Part shown: piece after piece, positions 1 to 5,635 of the stretch | Numbering within the stretch: the first letter of the stretch is position 1 | How the letters are laid out: each line of letters begins with the position of its first letter | Origin: Planctomycetota bacterium | GTDB taxonomy: Bacteria; Planctomycetota; Phycisphaerae; UBA1845; UTPLA1 | DNA: 5,635 nt | NCBI GenBank assembly: GCA_027295245.1 | Contig: JAPULF010000161.1 | Coordinates: 1 to 5,635, forward strand | Direction of reading: 5' to 3' | Notes under the pieces: generated by a model | Database searches by the model: none | Told to the model about the DNA's origin: nothing | The model's input: only the letters and a program-made list of their open reading frames with translations | Position numbers and translations under genes: made by a program

Positions 1-1
1 C

Positions 2-1126
2 GAAATCCACGCCCATCCCGAACTCGGGTTCGAGGAAAACGAGACCGCTCGCCGCGTTGTGGCTCAATTGAAGCCGCTCGAAAACCTGGAGATTCAGACC
101 GGCGTCGCCAAGACCGGCGTCGTCGCGACGTTGAACCGAGATAAACCGGGCAAGTGCGTGGCGTTGCGGGCAGAACTCGACTGCCTGCCGATCCAGGAGG
201 AGAGCAATCTTCCATACAAGTCCAGGATTCCGGGCAAGATGCACGCCTGCGGCCACGACGGACACATGAGTTGTCTCGTAGGCGCGGCCCACATTTTGTC
301 GCGCATGGCCGACGAACTGCCGGGCAAGGTGAAGTTCGTCTTTCAGCCGGCCGAGGAGGGCGGCGCCGGCGCGCGGATCATGAGCGAAGAGGGTGTTCTG
401 AACAACCCGAACGTGGATGCGATCTTCGCGCTGCACGGCTGGCCCGAACTGGAACTCGGGACAATCGGAGTCCGGGGCGGTCCGACGCTCGCTTCGACAA
501 ACCCCTGGCGTATGACCATTCACGGTGACGGCGCCCACGCAGCCTATCCACACAAAGGCATCGATCCCATCTTGGCGGCGTCGCATATCGTGGTGGCCCT
601 TCAGTCGATCGCATCACGGTCCATCGACCCGTTGGAATCGATCGTGGTCACGGTCGCGGAGTTTCACGCGGGAACGGCCGACAACATCATTCCGCCCGCC
701 GTGGAATTGGCAGGCACGATCCGCACGCTAAACCCCGACGTCCGCAAGAAAGCAGTCGGGCTCGTGCAGCAGATCGCCACGACCACCGCGGCGGCATTCG
801 GTGCCCGTGCCGAGGTAAAAATCACGGACGGTTATCCCACGCTGATCAACAATGATGAGGCGGCGGCGCTCGTGGCGGACGTTGCCCGCGACGTGCTGGG
901 AGACGGCGGCGTGGCCGATGTCGTCCCGCCCAGCATGGGGGGAGAGGACTTCGCGTATTACGCGCAACGGATTCCGGCGGCCTTCTGGCGTTTGGGCGTG
1001 CGAACCGGCGATCCGTCCGAACAGCCCGGGCTCCACCATCCGACATATAATTTTCCCGACGTTGCCATACCATACGGGATACGCATGCATTGCGAGATTG
1101 CCAGGCAGTTTTTGAACGGGGCGTAA
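2..1126 (+). CDS. M20D-family metal-dependent amidohydrolase, 5' end missing
   Basis: Frame 2 is open from the window edge to the TAA at 1124-1126, giving 374 residues. The first visible residues, EIHAHPELGFEENET, match the N-terminal signature of M20D amidohydrolases (hippurate, IAA-amino-acid and N-acetyl-diaminopimelate hydrolases), so probably only 10-25 residues are missing upstream. The GTG at 59 is internal to this conserved stretch and is not the start. Likely di-metal ligands and catalytic residues are all present: Cys and His of ACGHDGH (248-256), the Glu pair of PAEEGG (353-358), His of LHGWP (434-436) and the first His of LHHPTY (1034-1036). GAHAAYPH near 531-554 fits the dimerisation-domain histidine, and GGEDF (938-952) is the usual C-terminal motif. 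The family is cytosolic and cleaves N-acyl or amide bonds of amino-acid conjugates. The actual substrate cannot be read from sequence. The gene is followed at 13 nt by the rhodanese gene. Confidence 0.93.
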   Translation, partial: EIHAHPELGFEENETARRVVAQLKPLENLEIQTGVAKTGVVATLNRDKPGKCVALRAELDCLPIQEESNLPYKSRIPGKMHACGHDGHMSCLVGAAHILSRMADELPGKVKFVFQPAEEGGAGARIMSEEGVLNNPNVDAIFALHGWPELELGTIGVRGGPTLASTNPWRMTIHGDGAHAAYPHKGIDPILAASHIVVALQSIASRSIDPLESIVVTVAEFHAGTADNIIPPAVELAGTIRTLNPDVRKKAVGLVQQIATTTAAAFGARAEVKITDGYPTLINNDEAAALVADVARDVLGDGGVADVVPPSMGGEDFAYYAQRIPAAFWRLGVRTGDPSEQPGLHHPTYNFPDVAIPYGIRMHCEIARQFLNGA

Positions 1127-1127
1127 C

Positions 1128-1132
1128 GGAGA
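1128..1132 (+). promoter_or_regulatory. Ribosome binding site of the rhodanese gene
   Basis: GGAGA lies directly after the amidohydrolase stop codon and 7 nt before the GTG at 1140. It supports this GTG as the start of the rhodanese and fits translation from a shared mRNA. Confidence 0.65.
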
Positions 1133-1139
1133 ATCACGC

Positions 1140-1484
1140 GTGAATCAGATCGACCCGAACTGGGAAGTCAGCGTACAGGATGTGAAACGGATGCTCGACG
1201 ACCGCGCGGACTTTCTCTTGTTGGACGTGCGGCAGCCGGACGAGGGCGAGGTTTGCAAGATCGACGGGGCCAGACTGGTGCCGCTGCCTGAACTCGGCGA
1301 GCGCCTGAACGAACTTCGTGAAATGGCAAACGGCCGCCCCGTCATCGCGCATTGCCATCACGGCGGTCGGAGCTTGCAGGCCGCAGCCATTCTGCGCCAA
1401 GCGGGGCTCGGCGAAGTCCGCAGCATGGCCGGAGGAATCCATTTGTGGGCACTGCAAATCGATTCCAACATGGCCCAATACTAG
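1140..1484 (+). CDS. Single-domain rhodanese (sulfurtransferase)
   Basis: A 114-aa protein, the normal size for a stand-alone rhodanese domain. Residues 27-35 carry the family pattern LLDVRQPDE. The active-site loop is CHHGGRS (residues 72-78), with Cys72 as the expected persulfide-forming nucleophile followed by Arg77-Ser78. The C-terminal GGI-HLW-ID-Y pattern (98-114) resembles rhodanese domains found fused to or next to MoeB/ThiF-like proteins. There is no signal peptide, so it should be cytosolic. The family moves sulfane sulfur from thiosulfate or cysteine-persulfide donors to acceptors; the partner is unknown. The GTG start is supported by GGAGA at 7 nt spacing. The 13-nt gap from the amidohydrolase suggests co-transcription, but a functional link between them is not evident. 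The next gene, birA, is convergent. Confidence 0.93.
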   Translation: MNQIDPNWEVSVQDVKRMLDDRADFLLLDVRQPDEGEVCKIDGARLVPLPELGERLNELREMANGRPVIAHCHHGGRSLQAAAILRQAGLGEVRSMAGGIHLWALQIDSNMAQY

Positions 1485-1524
1485 CGACGGCAAATACCCC
1501 AAACGCGTCAGGCTCAGTATTCCG
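1485..1524. other. Convergent intergenic gap, no clear terminator
   Basis: Forty bases separate the stop of the rhodanese gene (+) from the stop of birA (-). A 5-bp AATAC/GTATT pairing (1493-1497 with 1517-1521) around a 19-nt loop is the only inverted match I see. It is AT-rich, has no following T-run and does not resemble an intrinsic terminator. Termination may be Rho-dependent, or the two transcripts may overlap. Confidence 0.5.
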
Positions 1525-2337
1525 CTAAAGCCTCGTGGTGGTGGCGGGATCGAATTCGCGCCGGGCGCCCGAGTCGAGCTGGAGAAGAAGTCCGGTTCGC
1601 GGGTGCACTTCGACGATTCGGCCCGTGTAGGCTCGGCCGTCGTGTTGCAGATTCACCCGCGTATTGATGTCGGCGCTGCGCTGCTGCCAGAGCGATGACA
1701 GATTCTCGTCGTCGATTCGATCCGGGTCCGCGAAGAAGTGATCCAGTCTTCGAAGAATGGCCCTACCCACCCTGACGCGGTCGACGGGGTACTTTGATTC
1801 GATTTCCAGCGACGTCGCCCTGTCGCGTATGTCGTCCGCAAAATGATCTGCGTGCTGCAGGCAGTTCACACCGATTCCGATCGCCACGACACGCGCGCCG
1901 GGCTCGAGGGTTCGAATTTCCACGAGAATCCCCGCCAGCTTCCTCGTTCCGACGTAGATGTCGTTGGGCCACCGAATGGCGGGTTCGACGTCCGTCGATT
2001 CCGCGATGGCATCCGTTGTCGCGACCGCGGCCGCCATGACATACGAGGCCGGCGAAGAACGCCCCACGGGCTCGCGCAACAGTGTGGTGAACATCAACCC
2101 GGCGCCGCGCGGAACCCGCCACGAACGGCCCAGGCGACCCCGCCCGGCGGTTTGCATTTCGGCAAAAACGACCTGTCCGTCCCACGACCGCCCGGATTCG
2201 CCCGAGATTGAATTCAGGGCGTAGGTGTTGGTGCTGTCGATTTCGGGCAAGACGAGGATCTCTCGCCCCACACGGCGCGTGTCGAGATCATTCCGCAAGT
2301 CCGATGCCCGAAGTTGATGCGGAGTCGCTAAGGTCAT
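1525..2337 (-). CDS. birA: Biotin--[acetyl-CoA-carboxylase] ligase, monofunctional
   Basis: A 270-aa protein that activates biotin with ATP to biotinyl-5'-AMP and attaches it to the biotin carrier lysine, for example of acetyl-CoA carboxylase. Visible family motifs in order: DSTNT (34-38), the biotinyl-AMP binding loop GRGRLGRSW (65-73), RWPNDI (122-127), RKLAGIL with the catalytic-type Lys133 (132-138), and GIGVN (154-158). A small SH3-like C-terminal domain follows, about 223-265. Only about 25 residues precede the catalytic domain, so the winged-helix DNA-binding domain of E. coli BirA is absent. This is a class I ligase that should not itself repress biotin genes. The ATG overlaps the nadC stop as ATGA (2334-2337) with no evident Shine-Dalgarno of its own, which suggests translational coupling to nadC. 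Confidence 0.96.
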   Translation of the reverse strand: MTLATPHQLRASDLRNDLDTRRVGREILVLPEIDSTNTYALNSISGESGRSWDGQVVFAEMQTAGRGRLGRSWRVPRGAGLMFTTLLREPVGRSSPASYVMAAAVATTDAIAESTDVEPAIRWPNDIYVGTRKLAGILVEIRTLEPGARVVAIGIGVNCLQHADHFADDIRDRATSLEIESKYPVDRVRVGRAILRRLDHFFADPDRIDDENLSSLWQQRSADINTRVNLQHDGRAYTGRIVEVHPRTGLLLQLDSGARREFDPATTTRL

Positions 2338-3233
2338 GGCTTGATATCGAGGCCGAGGTCGAGGATTGGAGCGGAATGCGTGATCGCACCGACCGCGATG
2401 CGTTCGACGCCGGTTTCAGCGATCCGACGAACATTCTCGAGCGTGGCCTCTCCGCTGGCCTCTAACTCGATTTTTCCGCGAAAACCCGCTGAATCTCGCA
2501 GCTCAACGGCAGACCGCAGATCGTCCGTCGAGAAGTTATCGAGCAATACGACGTCGATGCCGACGACTTTGAGCAGTTCGGCCATTTGGTCGAGCCCGTC
2601 GCATTCCACCTCGACGAATGCGGGCTGCGACGGAAGGGTCTCGATCTTGTTCAACATTTCGAAGACGGCGTGGGCCAACCGCTCTATGGGAATGCCGGCC
2701 AAGTGATTGTCCTTGATGAGGACGGCGTCGTACAACCCGCTTCGGTGATTGTGCCCGCCGCCGCATCGCACGGCGTAGCGTTGCAAATCGCGCAGACCCG
2801 GCATGGTCTTTCTTGTGTCGTAGATTTTGGCATGCGTGCCGGCCACGGCGGAAACGAATCGGCGGGTCAGTGTGGCGACGCCGGACAAGTGCTGAAGAAA
2901 GTTCAACACGAGGCGCTCGGCCGCAAGCATTTGTGATACACGACCGGAAAGGCGCGCGACCGCCTCGCCGGGCTCTACGTCGTGGCATTCGTCGGGTTGA
3001 ACCCAGTCGAGCCGAGTTTCCGGAGCAAGCGTGTCGAGTAGCACCGGAAGAACGGCCTTCCCGCAAAACCGGCCGGCCCGTCGCGCAACCACCTCCCAAT
3101 GCGCCGTTGCGTTGTAGCTCGTCTCGGGCAAGAGCCTGGAAGTGAGATCGCCATGCGGCTCCAGGTCTTCGGCGCGCGCAATCCGCAAGAACTCTTCGAG
3201 CTTCTTGCGATCAAACTCCATGGAGGGCGTCAT
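2334..3233 (-). CDS. nadC: Nicotinate-nucleotide pyrophosphorylase (quinolinate phosphoribosyltransferase)
   Basis: A 299-aa protein, the usual NadC length. It converts quinolinate and PRPP to nicotinate mononucleotide, CO2 and pyrophosphate in de novo NAD synthesis, in the cytosol. Family signatures are continuous: GDLTS (28-32), ERLVLNFLQHLSG (106-118), DTRKTMPGLR (139-148), RCGGGHNHR (156-164), LIKDNH with Lys174 (172-177), EVE (208-210), LDNF (231-234), EASGEATLENVRR (258-270) and ETGVERIAVGAITHSAP (273-289). The basic residues that hold quinolinate and PRPP and the acidic residues of the barrel appear intact. The ATG at 3233 is chosen because AAGGAG lies 9 nt upstream; the Met codon four residues later lacks this. 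It is the first gene of a two-gene unit with birA, overlapping by 4 nt, and is divergent from the sigma-54 activator. Confidence 0.97.
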   Translation of the reverse strand: MTPSMEFDRKKLEEFLRIARAEDLEPHGDLTSRLLPETSYNATAHWEVVARRAGRFCGKAVLPVLLDTLAPETRLDWVQPDECHDVEPGEAVARLSGRVSQMLAAERLVLNFLQHLSGVATLTRRFVSAVAGTHAKIYDTRKTMPGLRDLQRYAVRCGGGHNHRSGLYDAVLIKDNHLAGIPIERLAHAVFEMLNKIETLPSQPAFVEVECDGLDQMAELLKVVGIDVVLLDNFSTDDLRSAVELRDSAGFRGKIELEASGEATLENVRRIAETGVERIAVGAITHSAPILDLGLDIKP

Positions 3234-3242
3234 GGTCTCGGG

Positions 3243-3248
3243 CTCCTT
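3243..3248 (-). promoter_or_regulatory. Ribosome binding site of nadC
   Basis: On the minus strand this reads AAGGAG, a near-perfect Shine-Dalgarno 9 nt upstream of the nadC ATG at 3233. It decides the start in favour of the first of two nearby Met codons. Confidence 0.8.
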
Positions 3249-3265
3249 TTCAGAATCTTGCCCGA

Positions 3266-3273
3266 AACATGTT
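3266..3273. repeat. 8-bp palindrome AACATGTT in the divergent promoter region
   Basis: AACATGTT is a perfect 8-bp inverted repeat about 33-40 bp upstream of the nadC start, in the only sizeable intergenic region of the window. Its place would suit an operator acting on the leftward nadC-birA promoter, but a single short palindrome can arise by chance and no regulator is identified. Confidence 0.25.
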
Positions 3274-3302
3274 ACACGGTCGAGTCTCGGTTCGATGCCG
3301 AC

Positions 3303-3331
3303 TTGACCCCACCGCTAAGGCTCGATAACAT
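3303..3331 (+). promoter_or_regulatory. Candidate sigma-70-type promoter for the sigma-54 activator
   Basis: TTGACC (3303-3308) matches the -35 consensus at five of six bases. It is followed by a 17-nt spacer and TAACAT (3326-3331), which matches the -10 consensus at four of six. A transcript would begin near 3338, leaving a leader of about 35 nt before the GTG at 3373. The location in the divergent intergenic region fits. No -24/-12 sigma-54 promoter is visible in this region. No equally good leftward promoter for nadC was found by eye. Confidence 0.45.
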
Positions 3332-3372
3332 CGCCTGCCGACTCCGGTCTCCAGAACACTTAACGACCACGC

Positions 3373-4818
3373 GTGAATCGCATGCCGACAGCCCTATTCT
3401 CGATCGATCGACTGCTGGAAAGCGCCGCCGACGGGATCGTCGTGCTCGACAGGTCGCGACGCGTAGTCCTGTTCAGCGACGCTTGTGAGCGAATCACCGG
3501 CTACGATCGCTCCGAGGTCGTGGGATTCGAGTGCCGGTGTTACGACGTCTTGAATTGCCATGACCGGCAGGGCCGATCGCTGGCAGGAGCCCTGTGCCCG
3601 GCCAAGTCCCTGTTTGAGGGTTCTAGGGATTCCATCCGCCAGCGGATGAGCATCCGCCGAAAGGACGGAGCCCAGGTATGGATCGACACGATCTACGCCG
3701 TCATGCGGAACGAAACCGGCGAGGCGGAATTCGTGCTGGGAGTGATGCGGGACGCCGGCGAGGCCCACGCGCGGGAGGCTGAATTGCTCGGCGAGTTGTC
3801 CGAGCTTCGAGAGAAGGTGCTCCGCCTCGGAAACGAGCAAAAGGCAAAGTACGGATTCAGTAGCATGGTGAGCAAATCCGCAGCCATGGCGCCCGTCTTC
3901 GAAAAAGTCCGCGCGGCTCTTTCGAACTCATCGTCCGTGCTCATTTCAGGAGAAAGCGGAACCGGAAAAGAGGTCGTGGCCCGAACAATTCATGCCCACG
4001 GGCTTCAAGGCGACGGACCATTCGTCCCTTTGAACTGCTCGGCCCTTCCGCGCGATCTGATCGAGTCGGAACTGTTCGGTCATTCAAAAGGCGCATTTAC
4101 CGGTGCGGTGCAAGCCCACAAGGGGTTGCTTCGCGCCGCCGAGGGCGGCACCCTTTTCCTCGACGAAATCGGTCAGTTGCCGCTTGAAACGCAGGCCAAA
4201 CTGCTGCGAACCCTGCAGGACAAGCGGGTCCGGCCGGTCGGCAGCACGGTCGAACTGCCGGTGCGTGTTCGGGTCATTGCAGCCATGAATCGGCCGCCCC
4301 GCAAGGCGGTTGCCGCCGGACAGCTTCGCGAAGACTTGTTCTATCGGCTCAGTGTCATCGACATCCAACTGCCGCCCCTGAGAGAGCGTCGCGAGGACAT
4401 TCCGCTTCTGGTTCAATCATTCATCGAAGAGTTCAATCAGACGGGCGTTCGCCAGGTAAAGCAGATCGACGACGATGCGTGGAGAGCCATGCTTCACCAC
4501 GCCTGGCCCGGCAACGTGCGAGAGTTGTCAAACGCCGTCGAGTCTGCGTTCGCGCTGGGCAGCGGTCCCGTCCTTTCGAGTGCGGACTTTCCGGCGGAAG
4601 TGCGCGGCGTGTACTGCACCGGCGCGTCTACGAACCCAGCCGACTCGTTGTTGCTGGATCCGTTTCTGGCGCGCGTGGAGAGAGAGGCGATCCTTCATGC
4701 ACTCGCAGCCGCGGGCTGGCAGCGCAACAAGGCCGCCGGCCTGATGGGAATCTCTCGCAGCCGGCTGTATCGCCGCATGGACGCCCTGGGAATCAATCCC
4801 GGTGAACGCCGCCCGTAG
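3373..4818 (+). CDS. PAS-domain sigma-54-dependent transcriptional activator, Fis family
   Basis: A 481-aa cytosolic enhancer-binding protein that remodels sigma-54 RNA polymerase by ATP hydrolysis. Residues about 8-128 form a PAS sensor containing Cys38, Cys54, Cys56, Cys62 and Cys75. Residues 132-155 look like a short coiled-coil linker. The AAA+ domain (about 163-395) has Walker A GESGTGKE (193-200), the sigma-54-contacting GAFTGA loop (240-245), Walker B LFLDE (261-265), a sensor-I-like AAMN (303-306), REDLFYRL with the likely Arg finger (319-326) and sensor [10 protein letters not shown] (378-385). A Fis-type helix-turn-helix occupies about 435-473. There is no receiver domain and no neighbouring histidine kinase, so the PAS domain probably senses the signal directly. 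An in-frame TAA at 3361 limits the start to GTG 3373 or ATG 3382; neither has a clear Shine-Dalgarno. Target promoters are unknown. Confidence 0.95.
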   Translation: MNRMPTALFSIDRLLESAADGIVVLDRSRRVVLFSDACERITGYDRSEVVGFECRCYDVLNCHDRQGRSLAGALCPAKSLFEGSRDSIRQRMSIRRKDGAQVWIDTIYAVMRNETGEAEFVLGVMRDAGEAHAREAELLGELSELREKVLRLGNEQKAKYGFSSMVSKSAAMAPVFEKVRAALSNSSSVLISGESGTGKEVVARTIHAHGLQGDGPFVPLNCSALPRDLIESELFGHSKGAFTGAVQAHKGLLRAAEGGTLFLDEIGQLPLETQAKLLRTLQDKRVRPVGSTVELPVRVRVIAAMNRPPRKAVAAGQLREDLFYRLSVIDIQLPPLRERREDIPLLVQSFIEEFNQTGVRQVKQIDDDAWRAMLHHAWPGNVRELSNAVESAFALGSGPVLSSADFPAEVRGVYCTGASTNPADSLLLDPFLARVEREAILHALAAAGWQRNKAAGLMGISRSRLYRRMDALGINPGERRP

Positions 4819-4837
4819 GACACGCACGGTATCAACC

Positions 4838-5635
4838 GTGAAACGATCGCGCCTGTTCCGAGGCGACAACCTGCATTTCATGGAACGGCTGCCTGACGGC
4901 TGTTGCGATCTCATCTATATCGACCCACCGTTCTTCACTGGAAAGCGCCGCGGGCAAGCCGGCGCGGCATTCGACGACTCCTGGCGAGGCGGGCTGAAAT
5001 CGTACCTGGTGTTCATGTTTCCGAGATTCGAACAGTGCTTCAGGCTGCTCGCGGAACACGGCTCGATCTATGTACACCTCGACTGGCGCGCGGCGCACTA
5101 TGTCCGCATACAGCTCGACACCATTTTCGGATACGACCATTTTCTCAACGAGATCATCTGGCACTATCGCACCGGCGGCGTGTCCAAGCGTTGGTTCGGC
5201 CGAAAACACGATACCATTCTGGCCTACGCCAAATGTCCGGGACGGCATAAGTTCAATCCGATGCGAGGCGGTTCGTTTCGCACGGACGGCCTGAAGCGCG
5301 ACCAAACCGGCCGGCCCTACAAGTCCACCAAGAAGGGACGACTGTATTTTCACGTCGACGGTCCGGCACTGACAGACGTGTGGGACATTCCATTTCTCTC
5401 GACCGTGTCGCTGGAGAGAACGGGTTGGCCCACCCAAAAGCCCTTGGCGCTGTTGGAGCGCATCGTGTCGGCCGGAAGCGATGCCGGAGACCTGGTCGCG
5501 GATTTCTTCTGCGGAAGCGGCACAACGCTGGTCGCGGCGCGACGGCTCGGTCGACGATGGCTCGGATGCGACAACTCTGCCCGATCGATCGCGATCGCCC
5601 GCAAACGACTCGCCGCCGAAACCGGTACACGGACG
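4838..5635 (+). CDS. Beta-class site-specific DNA methyltransferase (probably adenine-N6), 3' end missing
   Basis: The frame is open from GTG 4838 to the window end (266 codons, no stop). It transfers methyl from S-adenosylmethionine to a base in a specific DNA site. Motifs in order: FRGDN (7-11), catalytic motif IV DPPF (29-32) after LIYI, HLDW (80-83), FGRKHDTIL (121-128), TQKP (199-202), SAM-binding motif I DFFCGSGTT (222-230), and motif II GCD with Asp245. Motif IV preceding motif I defines the beta arrangement, with target recognition probably between about 60 and 195. DPPF favours N6-adenine over N4-cytosine but does not prove it. The start is uncertain: GTG 4802, in the same frame and overlapping the activator by 17 nt, has GGGAA about 9 nt upstream, whereas GTG 4838 lacks a good Shine-Dalgarno but begins just before the conserved domain. 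Only a short C-terminal part need be missing. No restriction enzyme is visible in the window. Confidence 0.92.
   Translation, partial: MKRSRLFRGDNLHFMERLPDGCCDLIYIDPPFFTGKRRGQAGAAFDDSWRGGLKSYLVFMFPRFEQCFRLLAEHGSIYVHLDWRAAHYVRIQLDTIFGYDHFLNEIIWHYRTGGVSKRWFGRKHDTILAYAKCPGRHKFNPMRGGSFRTDGLKRDQTGRPYKSTKKGRLYFHVDGPALTDVWDIPFLSTVSLERTGWPTQKPLALLERIVSAGSDAGDLVADFFCGSGTTLVAARRLGRRWLGCDNSARSIAIARKRLAAETGTRT

Noticed and set aside
59..61. GTG as the start of the amidohydrolase
   Set aside because: The conserved PEL/EE N-terminal signature continues upstream in the same frame to the window edge, so this codon is internal.
1493..1521. Possible terminator hairpin between the rhodanese gene and birA
   Set aside because: The stem is only 5 bp of mostly A/T pairs around a 19-nt loop, with no T-tract on either strand.
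1318..1698. Plus-strand open frame bridging the rhodanese and the birA 3' end
   Set aside because: It overlaps two well-supported genes out of frame and has no family signature.
2536..3099. Minus-strand open frame of 187 codons inside nadC
   Set aside because: It is a different frame of the same strand across strong NadC motifs, and its low-complexity Arg/Gly-rich translation has no domain.
3580..3600. TGGCAG word resembling a sigma-54 -24 element
   Set aside because: No TTGC-like -12 element follows at the required spacing, and it lies inside the activator's PAS coding sequence.
4832..5437. Long open frame of 201 codons on the minus strand
   Set aside because: It lies wholly antisense to the methyltransferase, whose conserved motifs prove the plus-strand reading. 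The translation has no recognisable domain, and long antisense frames are common in high-GC coding sequence.
5253..5630. Minus-strand open frame of 125 codons near the right edge
   Set aside because: It is antisense to the methyltransferase motif I region. Its arginine-rich composition is typical of a shadow frame in high-GC DNA.

Overview
The window is a compact, high-GC bacterial chromosomal segment with six protein-coding genes. Two are cut by the window edges. There are no recognisable RNA genes, mobile elements or CRISPR arrays. Short intergenic gaps, frequent GTG starts, a sigma-54-dependent activator with a cysteine-bearing PAS domain and the style of the DNA methyltransferase suggest a Gram-negative-type bacterium. 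Planctomycetota or a similar lineage is a low-confidence guess; nothing here fixes the phylum.

Left part (1-1484, + strand): the 3' part of an M20D-type metal-dependent amidohydrolase, followed after 13 nt by a small single-domain rhodanese with its own Shine-Dalgarno. They look like the end of one transcription unit. Centre (1525-3233, - strand): nadC (quinolinate phosphoribosyltransferase, NAD synthesis) and birA (biotin-protein ligase without a DNA-binding domain), joined by a 4-nt ATGA stop/start overlap. This pair converges on the rhodanese gene across a 40-nt gap.

Right part (3234-5635): a 139-bp divergent intergenic region holds a plausible sigma-70-type promoter facing right and a good ribosome binding site for nadC facing left. 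Rightward lies a 481-aa sigma-54 activator (PAS, AAA+ with GAFTGA, Fis-type helix-turn-helix). It is followed closely, or with a slight overlap, by a beta-class DNA methyltransferase that runs off the window end.

Most of the content is ordinary housekeeping. The parts most worth a second look are the cysteine-rich PAS sensor of the sigma-54 activator, its tight linkage to a DNA methyltransferase that may or may not belong to a restriction-modification system, and an identical 12-bp word spanning the GTG start codons of the rhodanese and the activator. I do not see clear evidence of an undescribed multi-gene system within these bases; the next genes to the right would decide whether the methyltransferase belongs to one.
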